Source: Bacteroidota bacterium (GTDB taxonomy: Bacteria > Bacteroidota > Bacteroidia > Cytophagales > Cyclobacteriaceae). From it: a stretch of 64,000 bases of DNA. Made by a program: the position numbers and the translations under genes. The notes beneath the pieces were generated by a model that was given only the letters and a program-made list of their open reading frames with translations, made no database searches and was not told the DNA's origin. Below, one piece after another: positions 55,593 through 64,000 of the stretch (positions are counted from its first letter, which is position 1; every line of letters starts with the position of its first letter). The stretch spans positions 225,175 through 289,174 of the forward strand of contig JACOSO010000086.1 of NCBI GenBank assembly GCA_016178785.1. The letters run 5' to 3'.

Positions 55593-56287
55593 CGCGTGCC
55601 TATTTTCATGTATCTGGATGCCATGGCACCAGTATTGAATAATAAATCGATTATGCTCACCCTATGATCAAACGGGGGGGAAAGCTGGGGATATTCAGGA
55701 TATCCAGAATAATCCATCCATTCGATTTTTATGTTCTCTTGCACAAATAAATCTTCCTGAAGATAATTCTTAGCGGCTGGTCCTGAAACATAAATTTCTG
55801 CTCCTGTTTGCTTACACAAATTTACAAGACGTTCCGTGGGATTCCCGTTCAACTGATATGCGCTTGAATTAGTGATTTTAGTCTTGATGCCAACCAAATT
55901 GCAAATTAACCTTAGCATTGACTCGTTTACTTCACTCAAAAACACAGTATTAATATTTTGATAAAACAGCTCAAAAATTTTACAGTAATTATCAAAATGA
56001 GATGCTTTTGCGTAATTCGATTTAATGAGATTCCAATGTTTGACATTCCATTTTTGATCGCTGATTTCCGTTTCAGCGATTTTTTGCGAAAGCCTCTTTT
56101 GATACACGGGTATGGTAATCCATTTTAACCCCTCGGGCGTTTTTATTCTGTTGCGATTTCGCCAGTCATTTTTGGTGTATTGCACTTCATCATAAATGAT
56201 AAACTCGTCTACGCTGGCAATAATATCAAAATACCCCCTCCAAGGAATGTAATTTGATTGGAGTATAGCAGTCTTTTTTGGTTTCAA
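55589..56287 (-). CDS. WbqC-family protein
   Basis: 232-residue protein of the WbqC family found in O-antigen and capsule loci; its biochemical role is poorly known. The conserved start AILQSNYIPWRGYFD at 8-22 and VQYTKNDWRNRNRIKTP near 36-52 define the family, and the second half has SGPAAKNYLQEDLF. The start is TTG at 56287. It overlaps the GtrB-like gene (ATGA), and this minus-strand unit is divergent from the second O-antigen ligase-like gene. Confidence 0.87.
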   Translation of the reverse strand: MKPKKTAILQSNYIPWRGYFDIIASVDEFIIYDEVQYTKNDWRNRNRIKTPEGLKWITIPVYQKRLSQKIAETEISDQKWNVKHWNLIKSNYAKASHFDNYCKIFELFYQNINTVFLSEVNESMLRLICNLVGIKTKITNSSAYQLNGNPTERLVNLCKQTGAEIYVSGPAAKNYLQEDLFVQENIKIEWMDYSGYPEYPQLSPPFDHRVSIIDLLFNTGAMASRYMKIGTR

Positions 56288-56350
56288 TAGATGTACCTAA
56301 TTACGAGATCATTTGCCATGGACGCAAAATAACTACTTTTGGTTGTAAGT

Positions 56351-57532
56351 ATGAGCCTGAAAAGAATATTTGATTGGTTAGTTGCATTATTTATTTTTTT
56401 AATCCCCGTCTCGCCTTTTGCGAGTGTAAGAGTTCAGATTCTTGCAATAGGGTTGGCAATCATTTTGAATGTGTTTTATGGTTTTAAAAGCAATTTCCTT
56501 TCCAAAACATGGGATATCGGAATATATCTTCTTGTGTTGATTTTCGGACTTCTTTATTCGGAAGACATTGACACGGGTATGCGCGTTTTAGAGACAAGTT
56601 TCAGTTTTATAGGAATTCCGATAATATTGAATAGCTATAAAGATTTTGGAATATCCAGATTAAAAAAACTTTTATACAGTTTTACTCTCGGACTATTTGT
56701 TGCATGTGTGTTATGCCTGATCAACGCCTTTGTTAGTTATTTTAAATCTGGAAGCCCCAATGTATTTTTCTTTTACGAACTCACTCGCATAATCGATTCG
56801 CATCCAACTTATTTAGCTTACTATCTAATTTTCTCGATTACTTTCTGTTTGTATCTGTTGGATCTTGAAAATGGTTTTCAACATGCATTTGTACTTTCAT
56901 CGCTTGTTCTTTTTTTCTTTTTAATGCTCCTACTAACAGGCGGACAAACTACCTTTGTAAGCGTCTTGCTGGTGTTTTCTTTTTTTATCCTAAAGTTCTT
57001 CCTGGAAAAGAGAACAAAATCTCGCAAGTTGATTTTTGTATTAACATCGGCTATGACAGCATCAATGCTTGTCTTTAGCTCGTTCGACAATAATAATGAA
57101 AGGGAAAAACTAAATGATTCATGGGATCGAATGGTCGTATGGAAATCGGCATTAAAAGCCAGTTCAAATATTCTTTTAGGTGAAGGAACGGGTGATTACA
57201 AAATCGTCTTGAATGAATATTACAGAGCTCATGGAATGGAGGACTTCGCAAAAAATAATTTCAATTCGCACAATCAATTTGTCCAGATTCTTTTCGCTAA
57301 CGGTATCCTTGGTTTGATTGCCTTACTTTTATTAATTGCTCGGCCTTTATTTTTGGCCTTTAAAAAAGATGACGCATTCGGAATACTTATTTTCTTTCCT
57401 TTCATAATTTATGGCATGACAGAAGTCTTCCTAGGCAGATATCAGGGGGTCGCATTTTTCTCTCTTGCGCATCAACTTCTCATTATTTATTATATGTCAA
57501 TAAAATCAACTTTACCTCTACAAAGTGTATAA
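56351..57532 (+). CDS. O-antigen ligase family protein, second copy
   Basis: 393-residue multi-spanning membrane protein of the Wzy_C type, paralogous to the one at 50165-51436. Both share the loop pattern VWKxxxxxxxxxLxGxGTGDxxxxxxxY and the NSHNQF/DSHNQW box; here WKSALKASSNILLGEGTGDYKI near 268-289 and NFNSHNQFVQIL near 310-321. The ATG at 56351 is preferred over an in-frame TTG at 56339. It precedes the initiating transferase gene by about 40 bases. Confidence 0.8.
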   Translation: MSLKRIFDWLVALFIFLIPVSPFASVRVQILAIGLAIILNVFYGFKSNFLSKTWDIGIYLLVLIFGLLYSEDIDTGMRVLETSFSFIGIPIILNSYKDFGISRLKKLLYSFTLGLFVACVLCLINAFVSYFKSGSPNVFFFYELTRIIDSHPTYLAYYLIFSITFCLYLLDLENGFQHAFVLSSLVLFFFLMLLLTGGQTTFVSVLLVFSFFILKFFLEKRTKSRKLIFVLTSAMTASMLVFSSFDNNNEREKLNDSWDRMVVWKSALKASSNILLGEGTGDYKIVLNEYYRAHGMEDFAKNNFNSHNQFVQILFANGILGLIALLLLIARPLFLAFKKDDAFGILIFFPFIIYGMTEVFLGRYQGVAFFSLAHQLLIIYYMSIKSTLPLQSV

Positions 57533-57573
57533 TTTCTTTCAATATTTGCAGCTTATTACAGCATGAAAATAAA

Positions 57574-58917
57574 ATGCCTAATCTCATTAAAATCTTGTTC
57601 TTTCTGGGCGATGTGTTTTTCCTGAACTTGTCGATCTTTCTGTCTACCGTCCTCACCACTGGCAATTCGGATGAAACCAACGCAAGCAACAAAGTCTATC
57701 TCTTTATTTTCAGCAATCTTGCTTGGCTTTTTTTGACAATGGTTTCCAACCCGTACAACTTAAGCAAAGGATGGTCGGTTTCTAAAGTTATTAAAAGTCA
57801 GCTTGCTTTCATTTTTATTCATTTGTTGGTTGTTGCAGCATTAATATTTTTTTTAAAGCGGAGCTACTCCACTTTACAAATCGGACTAATGTATTTGATT
57901 TTTGTCACTATGTTTTTTAGTTGGAAAATGGTCATTTATTATATGCGTAAAATTCTTACTCCTGCTGTATCTTTTAAAAACTACATTTTAGTTGGCAATA
58001 ATTCTATTTCTAAAGAAATAAGAAAGTATTACCTCCTCAATCCACAATTGGGATACAAATTCAAAGGCTACTTTAGCATAGATGAGACGGAAGCATTAGT
58101 TGAAAAGATAAGAGTCTTCAGTGAAACAAATGAAATTCATGAAATCTATTGCTGTAGTTCTGGACAAGACTATTCCCTTAAGCAATTAATCAATTTGGGC
58201 CTTGATTCTTTAATTAGGGTAAAAATTGTTACTGATTTCAATGAGTCCTTGCAGCGTGCGATACAATTGGATAGATTCGATCGTGAACCAATTTCGAGTG
58301 TAACTATACCTATAGATGAATCAAGAAACCAATTTATAAAACGACTCTTTGATATTGTTTTCTCTTCCTTGTTTCTAATTTTCATAATGTCTTGGCTTCT
58401 GCCAATAATAGCGCTACTTATCAAGCTTGATTCTAAAGGACCGGTTTTTTTTCGTCAGCTGCGAAGTGGAAAGAACAACAGGCCGTTTAAATGTTTTAAG
58501 TTTAGAACTATGGTGATCAATAGCAAATCTGATACCCACCAAGCCTCTAAAAACGATACTCGAGTGACCAAATTGGGTGCTATTCTTAGGAAAACAAGTA
58601 TAGACGAGCTGCCTCAATTTATTAATGTTTTTTTGGGTAATATGTCTATTGTGGGACCTCGACCACATATGTTGAAGCATACAGAAGAGTATAGAAAGCT
58701 TATTGAAGAATTTATGGGGAGGCACTACGTAAAACCCGGAATAACAGGATTGGCCCAATGCTTGGGATACCGTGGTGAAATCAGAGATATTACGGACATC
58801 CGAAACCGCGTCCGAATGGATCGATACTATATAGAAAATTGGTCCTTTTTTCTCGATCTAAAAGTTATTTACATAACGATTATTAGTTTGTTACGTGGAA
58901 GTGAAAAAGCTTACTAG
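57574..58917 (+). CDS. Undecaprenyl-phosphate sugar phosphotransferase (WcaJ/WbaP-type initiating enzyme)
   Basis: 447-residue polyprenol-phosphate hexose-1-phosphate transferase that starts repeat-unit assembly. Four N-terminal transmembrane segments are followed by a CoA-binding-like domain (about 130-235) and the bacterial sugar transferase domain: KRLFDIVFSS near 254-263, a membrane re-entrant helix, GPVFFRQLRSGKN near 290-302, FKCFKFRTM near 305-313, and DELPQFINVFLGNMSIVGPRPH near 346-367. Catalytic Asp/Glu pairs are intact. It is at the 3' side of the locus. The sugar added first is not known. Confidence 0.92.
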   Translation: MPNLIKILFFLGDVFFLNLSIFLSTVLTTGNSDETNASNKVYLFIFSNLAWLFLTMVSNPYNLSKGWSVSKVIKSQLAFIFIHLLVVAALIFFLKRSYSTLQIGLMYLIFVTMFFSWKMVIYYMRKILTPAVSFKNYILVGNNSISKEIRKYYLLNPQLGYKFKGYFSIDETEALVEKIRVFSETNEIHEIYCCSSGQDYSLKQLINLGLDSLIRVKIVTDFNESLQRAIQLDRFDREPISSVTIPIDESRNQFIKRLFDIVFSSLFLIFIMSWLLPIIALLIKLDSKGPVFFRQLRSGKNNRPFKCFKFRTMVINSKSDTHQASKNDTRVTKLGAILRKTSIDELPQFINVFLGNMSIVGPRPHMLKHTEEYRKLIEEFMGRHYVKPGITGLAQCLGYRGEIRDITDIRNRVRMDRYYIENWSFFLDLKVIYITIISLLRGSEKAY

Positions 58918-58985
58918 TTTTTCTTTATTCAAAGTTCAACCACGTCATTTATTAAACTTAGGATACATAAAATATTTATAAGTAG

Positions 58986-58993
58986 TACTTTTG
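58986..58993 (+). promoter_or_regulatory. Candidate -7 box upstream of the epimerase gene
   Basis: TACTTTTG fits the TAnnTTTG consensus exactly and ends 18 bases before the ATG at 59012. The expected TTTG -33 box is not clear. Confidence 0.45.
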
Positions 58994-59011
58994 CCCACTT
59001 TACGTTAAAAA

Positions 59012-60034
59012 ATGCCTTCAAAAATTGTATTAGTAACTGGTTCGGCAGGCTTCATTGGGTTTCACCTTTCACAAAAATTGCTTGCACAAAATTATGAAGT
59101 AGTTGGATTCGATAACCTGAATGATTACTACGAGGTTTCACTAAAAGAATCGAGGCTCACATTATTACAAAAACATCCATGCTTTAACTTCATCAATGGC
59201 GACCTGCAAAATCGTTCTCTTTTAAAAAAAACCTTCAATGATTTTAAATTTGACTATGTGATCCATCTTGCGGCCCAAGCTGGCGTGCGCTACTCCATTC
59301 AAAATCCATATGCCTATTTGGAAAGCAATATTCATGGATTCCTAAACATCTTGGAAGCTTGCCGTCACCGTATGCCGAATCATTTAGTATATGCCTCATC
59401 TAGTTCAGTGTATGGCGCCAATAAGCAAATGCCTTTTTCGGTACACCACAATGTGGATCACCCGATATCACTTTATGCGGCATCAAAAAAAACAAATGAA
59501 TTGATGGCGCACACGTACTCAGCGCTATATAAAATACCTACAACAGGACTTCGTTTCTTTACTGTTTATGGGCCCTATGGCCGACCAGATATGGCAATAT
59601 TTCTATTTACGAAAGCAATTCTTGAAGGGAAACCAATTGATGTGTATAACTACGGCAAAATGAAACGCGACTTCACGTACGTTGATGACATTGTAGAAGG
59701 CATCAAAAGGATTTTGTCAAATGTACCCTCTGGTAATGCAGAATGGAGCGGCAAGGATCCTGATCCGTCCAGTAGTTTTGCTCCGTATAAGCTGTACAAC
59801 ATAGGAAACAACGAGCCGATAGAACTTTTGCATTTTATCGAAACAATTGAACTAAAATTAGGGATGAGGGCCAAAAAAAATTTTTTACCAATGCAAGATG
59901 GTGATGTCCCCGAAACGTTCGCTGACGTGGATGATTTGATCAATAGTGTCGGCTTCAGGCCGTCCACACCGATTGAAGTGGGGATTGGAAAATTCATTGA
60001 CTGGTATTTGGATTATTATAAAATAAAGAAATAA
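59012..60034 (+). CDS. NAD-dependent epimerase, UDP-glucuronate 4-epimerase-like
   Basis: 340-residue extended SDR. The NAD motif [12 protein letters not shown] near 10-21, [12 protein letters not shown] near 87-98, [14 protein letters not shown] near 126-139 and YxxxK as [12 protein letters not shown] near 149-160 are the pattern of UDP-GlcA 4-epimerases, as is [16 protein letters not shown] near 216-231. It would make UDP-galacturonic acid from UDP-glucuronic acid for the polymer. It has its own probable promoter and stands alone before a decayed IS region. Confidence 0.9.
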   Translation: MPSKIVLVTGSAGFIGFHLSQKLLAQNYEVVGFDNLNDYYEVSLKESRLTLLQKHPCFNFINGDLQNRSLLKKTFNDFKFDYVIHLAAQAGVRYSIQNPYAYLESNIHGFLNILEACRHRMPNHLVYASSSSVYGANKQMPFSVHHNVDHPISLYAASKKTNELMAHTYSALYKIPTTGLRFFTVYGPYGRPDMAIFLFTKAILEGKPIDVYNYGKMKRDFTYVDDIVEGIKRILSNVPSGNAEWSGKDPDPSSSFAPYKLYNIGNNEPIELLHFIETIELKLGMRAKKNFLPMQDGDVPETFADVDDLINSVGFRPSTPIEVGIGKFIDWYLDYYKIKK

Positions 60035-60132
60035 ATCACTATTGTCCGAAATAAATTTTGAAAAGAGCACGATCATAGGAGCATGAAAAAGCCCTTCCTT
60101 TTGTAGTAGGTTTAACAATCAACTAAAACTAA

Positions 60133-60416
60133 ATGATAAAAAGTAGGCACTTTTTCGGCCAATCGGTTTTAGGACAGTTTTGATTGAACTAATCGATTCT
60201 AGTGTTGTTTTTAAGCATTACGACCGACATAATCAGTTACTATAAGGCGTTTCAAACGCGCGATCATTTGGTGACCGTTCTCTTTGGAGTATTCATCCAT
60301 TGTTCCTCCTTACAGGAAGTCTGTGGGAGATAATTGGATAAAGGGAAAGTTTGAGCATTTTGGACTGCACAGCTTCCCTCATCGTAGTAAATTGAGTGAC
60401 TCCAACCGGAAGCGGG
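60133..60416 (+). pseudogene. Remnant of an IS4-type (DUF4372) transposase
   Basis: Translation in three frames recovers pieces of the N-terminal DUF4372 domain of an IS4-family transposase: HFFGQSVLGQF from 60148, then LIELIDSSVVFKHYD in the next frame, YKAFQTRDHLVTVLFGVF back in the first frame, and GKFEHFGLHSFPHRSKLSD after a second shift. The catalytic DDE core is missing, and the terminal inverted repeats were not found. This is an old, inactive insertion scar in the 682-base gap between the epimerase and the last glycosyltransferase gene. Confidence 0.7.
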
Positions 60417-60682
60417 CCATAAAATTTCAATTGTAAATTGAGGAATCAGGTAAATGCCAGAATCGGTTCTTCAATTATTTTTTTTACAGACTAATTTTTT
60501 TAATGCACCCCAAGAAACTGAGTGTTTTTTTGGAATAGAATAAATTAGATAGATTTTATGCTGGGAATTGGTCCTTTTATTTTGGTATTAAGATTATGAT
60601 CCAAAATGCCGTTTAGAATGGGAAAATCAAAAAAGCTTGTTAATTCTCAAGACTCAACCAAGAACTAGCCAAAAGGAAATTT
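60417..60682. other. Non-coding AT-rich gap before the last GT2 gene
   Basis: No open frame or RNA gene is recognised. It may be the remaining flank of the decayed insertion sequence. A -7 promoter box follows at 60683-60690. Confidence 0.5.
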
Positions 60683-60690
60683 TATATTTG
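60683..60690 (+). promoter_or_regulatory. Candidate -7 box upstream of the last GT2 gene
   Basis: TATATTTG fits TAnnTTTG exactly and ends 26 bases before the ATG at 60717. No TTTG -33 box is seen. Confidence 0.45.
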
Positions 60691-60716
60691 GTAAAATCTA
60701 GACCATCAAAGATCTA

Positions 60717-61559
60717 ATGCCGAAAATCAGCGCTATAATAATCACCTATAACGAAGAGAAGAGCATCTCCAGATGTATTGACTCACTAAAACAAGTGGCC
60801 GATGAGATTGTGGTGGTTGATTCGTATTCCAAGGATTTTACTAAAAAGATTTGCGAGGAAAGAGGTGTAAGGTTCATCGAACACGTTTTCAATGGTCACA
60901 TTGAGCAAAAGAATTTTGCTTTGGCCCAAGCTAGATTTGAAAATGTGATTTCTTTGGATGCAGATGAATATTTATCAGATGAATTAATTCAATCCATTGC
61001 AACGGTAAAAAAGACCTGGCCCTACGATGCCTACCAAATGAATCGGCTATCAACTTATGGAAAAAAGTGGATAAAAAGGGGCAATTGGTATCCCGACAAA
61101 AAAGTCAGGCTGTGGAATAAGAATTTAGGGATGTGGGGGGGAAAAAACCCGCATGACCAAGTGATATTAAAAAGAGGAGTGAAGCTCTTTCACCTTAACG
61201 GTGATATACTTCACCAAGCTTACGAAGATTCTGCAGAAACGCTTCAAAAAGTCCAGTCTTATTCCGATATCTATGCAAAGCAAAACGCGGGACACGAATC
61301 AAGCTCCGTTCTAAAAATCATTTTCCGGGCAAGTTTCACTTTTTTTAAAAGCTATATTATTAAGAAGGGAATCTTTGATGGTTTCGAGGGCTTGATGGTG
61401 GCGATGGCTGAAGCAAATCATACTTTTTACAAATACGCAAAATTATACGAAGCCAATCGAAAGCATGTTTCAAAAACCAGAAAAATCCTTGATGAGCCTA
61501 CTGTGGACCCTAAAACAGAACAACCTCCGCATCTCTCGGGTTTACCAAAAATGAATTGA
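60717..61559 (+). CDS. Glycosyltransferase family 2, WaaE/KdtX-like
   Basis: 280-residue GT2 enzyme resembling lipopolysaccharide core transferases. IIITYNEEKSISRCIDSL near 7-24, EIVVVDSYSKD near 30-40, EQKNFAL near 62-68 and the DxD in SLDADEYLSDEL near 79-90 are typical; KKVRLWNKN and KNPHDQV follow. Glucose or heptose transfer is known in relatives. It is separated from the main locus by the IS remnant and has its own -7 box. It overlaps the convergent exonuclease gene by 50 bases. Confidence 0.88.
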   Translation: MPKISAIIITYNEEKSISRCIDSLKQVADEIVVVDSYSKDFTKKICEERGVRFIEHVFNGHIEQKNFALAQARFENVISLDADEYLSDELIQSIATVKKTWPYDAYQMNRLSTYGKKWIKRGNWYPDKKVRLWNKNLGMWGGKNPHDQVILKRGVKLFHLNGDILHQAYEDSAETLQKVQSYSDIYAKQNAGHESSSVLKIIFRASFTFFKSYIIKKGIFDGFEGLMVAMAEANHTFYKYAKLYEANRKHVSKTRKILDEPTVDPKTEQPPHLSGLPKMN

Positions 61560-62880
61560 TGAGATTTTGAACGGTGCGGTTATCCTTTCCTGCCTTTACA
61601 AAATTTCGTGCCGACTCGAAGTCACTAATTTTTTCTTGTTTATCGAAAAACCCAAAGCCAAGATAATTTCCGCTCTCCAAGAGCACGAGCGAATTTTCAT
61701 GCGTGGTTCTCCCTCGCCCAATGATCGCCAAAGAATTCCCTTGTTCGTAAAATGAATCAACAGCCTTCTGTGCTCGTTTGTTGTATTTTTTCACCGATTC
61801 AATCCCCTGGCACGCACCATGGCACGTGCCCGATTGAAAACTAAAGCAAAGTCCTTTAGCAATTTGAAGCCCGCTGAGTTTGGGGCATAGGTCAAACTCT
61901 CTTACTTTCTCCCACCAAAAATTCCAAGCATCGCCTTTCGAACTGAAAGTGATTAGTGGCTGAGTCCCTTTGCTCACTGTGTTCACACAAAAGCGCAGGT
62001 AACCGTTTCGATCTTCGTAATCGTAGACGCCCCACTCTTCCGCTTTGAATTTCTGTGCAAGGTTATACTTCGGCCATAGTCTGCGGATTTCTTGCGATTC
62101 AAAAATAAGGGCGATCAATTCCGTGCCAGTAAGTTCGAAAGTGATGCGATGAATTTCGTTTCGAATATTTGACCGGCTCCATTCGCGTGCCTCACCCGTG
62201 AAATGACCGGCAATCCTTTTTTTAATGTTGATTGCTTTGCCTACATAAATCACTTGTCCGTGTGCATCGAGAAAATAATATACACCTGCCTTAGCAGGTA
62301 GCATTTCAAATTCTTCTTTAGGCAGATTTGGCGGCAAAATGGTTTCGCCCGAATTTCTCTTCAGCGCTTTCTCGATTGCGCCTAAGTTGTCGCGCTTAAG
62401 CAGCTGATCAAAAATCTTTGCCGTGGCAAATGCATCGCCACTTGCGCGGTGACGATCGTGAATTTTTATTCCTAGGCTTTCGGCCAATCTTCCCAACCCG
62501 TATGAATGGAGGCCTGGAATAATTTTTCTGGCCAACCGCACGGTACAAAGCTTCCTGGTGTTCCACGAAATACCAACATCCTCGAATTCTTTTTTTAGAA
62601 AACTGTAATCGAAGTGAGCATTGTGCGCTACAAATACTCGGCCCTCAAGCCAGCCATGCACTTCCTTGGCGATATTAGCGAAAGCGGGCGCTTCCTTCAC
62701 CATTTCATAATTGATTCCTGTGAGGCCAGTGATGAAATAGGGAATTGTTCTTCCAGGATTGATTAACGATCGATAATGATCAGTAATGTTGTGGCCATCG
62801 TGATGATAAATTGCGATTTCCGTAATACGGTGATGGGCTGCATAGCCCCCGGTCGTCTCGATGTCAACAATGGCGTACAC
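61510..62880 (-). CDS. DEDD exonuclease/GIY-YIG endonuclease fusion protein
   Basis: 456-residue protein likely to act in DNA repair. Residues 1-165 form a DnaQ-like 3'-5' exonuclease domain: VDIETTGG at 5-12 (Exo I), HNAHFDYSFL near 86-95 (Exo II) and HRASGDAFAT near 144-153 (Exo III). Residues about 195-275 form a GIY-YIG nuclease domain related to UvrC and Cho: AGVYYFLDAHGQVIYVGKA near 204-222. The C-terminal part of about 175 residues is diverged. The start is GTG at 62880. Its 3' end overlaps the GT2 gene by 50 bases, longer than usual for convergent genes. Confidence 0.87.
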   Translation of the reverse strand: MYAIVDIETTGGYAAHHRITEIAIYHHDGHNITDHYRSLINPGRTIPYFITGLTGINYEMVKEAPAFANIAKEVHGWLEGRVFVAHNAHFDYSFLKKEFEDVGISWNTRKLCTVRLARKIIPGLHSYGLGRLAESLGIKIHDRHRASGDAFATAKIFDQLLKRDNLGAIEKALKRNSGETILPPNLPKEEFEMLPAKAGVYYFLDAHGQVIYVGKAINIKKRIAGHFTGEAREWSRSNIRNEIHRITFELTGTELIALIFESQEIRRLWPKYNLAQKFKAEEWGVYDYEDRNGYLRFCVNTVSKGTQPLITFSSKGDAWNFWWEKVREFDLCPKLSGLQIAKGLCFSFQSGTCHGACQGIESVKKYNKRAQKAVDSFYEQGNSLAIIGRGRTTHENSLVLLESGNYLGFGFFDKQEKISDFESARNFVKAGKDNRTVQNLINSFLVNPRDAEVVLF

Positions 62881-63053
62881 TTATACCCTCCCCAAATATT
62901 TATTCCACAAGAATACGAAAAATCGTCAACTGAGATTTCCGATTTTTCAACTACCTATTTTACAGGTTACCGTAAAATACGCCCGTTGAACCGGCCGGGT
63001 CAAATTTATTCGGTGCCTTTTCCGTTGCTATATACGGAACCAAATAAATCCTT

Positions 63054-63809
63054 ATGACACACAAAAATCTTTTGTTAGCAATGTCTTTAGTGGCGATAGC
63101 AAGTGCATGCGATTTGCGCAGATCGGAAATGTCAAAACTTAATCACCAAGTGGATTCTTTAAAGGTGGAGTTGGAAAATAATGCTAAAATTTCCCAAGCT
63201 CTTCAGGATGTTGGCGCCATGATTGATTCAATTGATCAGAATCGGCATGTGCTGCATACACGAATGGTGGAAGGGACCTCACTTGATGATTTCAAAAGCA
63301 GCATGCGCGACATTAATCTTTACGTAAAGGAAACAGAAAAGAAAATCAATGCGCTCGAAAATAGATTGAGTACGGCAACAACTTCGCGCAGGCAATACGC
63401 TCTTTCGCTAAAAAAAATGAAGGAGGAATTGGATGTACGGAATCATGAGCTCACAGCATTGCAGGAAAAAGTCTCAGAGTATCAAAATGAGAACAGCAAC
63501 CTTGTTCATACGGTAGATCTTCAACGAGCTGAGATTGAAGACAAACTCGCGCAGATCGAATCAAAGAAAGTCGAAACTGCCAAGCTTGAAGAGCAAGTCA
63601 GTCAATTGATCACACAGTCAAAAGTAGACCAGGCTGAATTCTATTTTATCAAAGGAGAAATCCTTGAAGAAACAGCGAGACGCACAAAGTTAGCCCCGCG
63701 TAAAAAGAGGAATACCAATAAGCAAGCGCTGGATATGTATCAGTTGGCCGTTGTGTGTGGCAAAGAGGAGGCTGTCGCTAAAGTGGCTGAATTGAAAAAG
63801 AAAATCTGA
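63054..63809 (+). CDS. Coiled-coil lipoprotein
   Basis: 251-residue lipoprotein of unknown function. The signal peptide has lipobox IASAC (Cys19). The mature part is almost entirely a charged coiled coil (about 25-195), with Lys/Glu/Gln/Leu heptads and no Cys, and a basic C-terminal stretch RRTKLAPRKKRNTNK near 221-235, then a helix-like end. Such proteins can bridge the outer membrane and other envelope parts, but no family is recognised. A strong terminator follows after 17 bases. Confidence 0.78.
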   Translation: MTHKNLLLAMSLVAIASACDLRRSEMSKLNHQVDSLKVELENNAKISQALQDVGAMIDSIDQNRHVLHTRMVEGTSLDDFKSSMRDINLYVKETEKKINALENRLSTATTSRRQYALSLKKMKEELDVRNHELTALQEKVSEYQNENSNLVHTVDLQRAEIEDKLAQIESKKVETAKLEEQVSQLITQSKVDQAEFYFIKGEILEETARRTKLAPRKKRNTNKQALDMYQLAVVCGKEEAVAKVAELKKKI

Positions 63810-63826
63810 ATTAATAAAGACGCCAT

Positions 63827-63859
63827 GAAAAAAGGGGGGACAGCGAGTCCCCTTTTTTC
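63827..63859 (+). terminator. Rho-independent terminator after the coiled-coil lipoprotein gene
   Basis: GAAAAAAGGGG and GGAC on the left (63827-63841) pair with GTCCCC and TTTTTTC on the right (63847-63859), with two bulged Gs and a five-base AGCGA loop. The T-run is at 63853-63858. It ends four bases before the group II intron start. Confidence 0.8.
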
Positions 63860-63862
63860 TTT

Positions 63863-64000
63863 GTGCGTCAGGCATGTTTACTGGCTATAGGGTGGAAGTC
63901 CCGAATGAGCGTTGTAGTACGTATCATTAGCTAAGAGCAAGGGTGTCGCGGGCGACTGCGAATCTGAAGGAAGCTTAAGGCAAATCTTCGGGCTTACGAA
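63863..64000 (+). mobile_element. Group IIC (bacterial class C) intron, 5' part of domain I (cut by window edge)
   Basis: A group II intron starts with the conserved GTGCG at 63863 and continues with the group IIC domain I pattern: CAGGCATG, then CTATAGGGTG and AGTCCCGAA, a hairpin around GTAGTAC, AGCAAGGGTGTC, GGCGAC, GAATCTGAAGGAAGC and GGCAAA. The order and spacing match the well-known Oceanobacillus iheyensis group IIC intron as I recall it. Class C introns are known to insert just after terminator stem-loops, and this one starts four bases after such a T-run. The maturase gene and 3' end lie outside the window. Confidence 0.9.

Overview
The window looks like a chromosome segment of a Bacteroidetes bacterium, most likely of the order Cytophagales. 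Evidence is the eukaryal/archaeal-type prolyl-tRNA synthetase, DUF1599 and BT_3928/DoxX-type proteins, an OmpP1/FadL-type porin, AT-rich DNA, and several TAnnTTTG promoter -7 boxes instead of sigma70 sites. No tRNA, rRNA or CRISPR array was seen.

Positions 1-25344 are mostly housekeeping genes: lysA (5' part only, cut by the window edge), purM, a small SPOUT RNA methyltransferase, folP, DUF1599, DoxX/BT_3928, aroK, a FadL-type porin, a Gly/Tyr-rich exported protein, proS and tpiA. Next comes a cell-wall and turnover group on the minus strand (N-formylglutamate amidohydrolase, a small coiled-coil membrane protein, a NagZ-like GH3, a PBP4-type carboxypeptidase, DinB). It is followed by PNP, an M48 protease, DUF4870 and DUF4389 membrane proteins, a creatininase-like hydrolase, a LOG-family protein, a GH130 lipoprotein, a TIGR01777 oxidoreductase and a MoxR ATPase. 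Many neighbours overlap by ATGA. Short inverted and direct repeats occupy several intergenic gaps.

Positions 25472-61559 form a roughly 36-kb surface polysaccharide locus. It holds a Wzz-like chain-length protein, a three-gene cassette (50-aa membrane protein, NoeA-like methyltransferase, membrane sulfatase-like protein), GtrA, the GDP-L-fucose genes gmd and fcl, a Wzx flippase, and a block with a NeuA-like cytidylyltransferase, a Gfo/Idh oxidoreductase, an Ldh-family dehydrogenase and a GH57-like protein. Three methyltransferases follow, then FdtA/FdtB-like enzymes for a dTDP-3-amino sugar. The rest is glycosyltransferases, one of them (GT4) broken by a single in-frame amber codon, three polymerase/ligase-type proteins, an acyltransferase, two GT39 enzymes, a GtrB-like GT2, WbqC, a WcaJ/WbaP-type initiating transferase and a UDP-glucuronate-4-epimerase-like enzyme. 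No outer-membrane export channel or BY-kinase is in the window. A decayed IS4-type transposase fragment sits near 60.1-60.4 kb.

The last part (61510-64000) has an exonuclease/GIY-YIG fusion, a coiled-coil lipoprotein with a strong terminator, and, four bases after the terminator T-run, the 5' end of a group IIC (bacterial class C) intron that runs off the window edge.

The most promising leads for new biology are the NeuA/Gfo-Idh/Ldh/GH57-like block, which may make an uncharacterised CMP-activated acidic sugar, and the small-protein/methyltransferase/sulfatase-like cassette.
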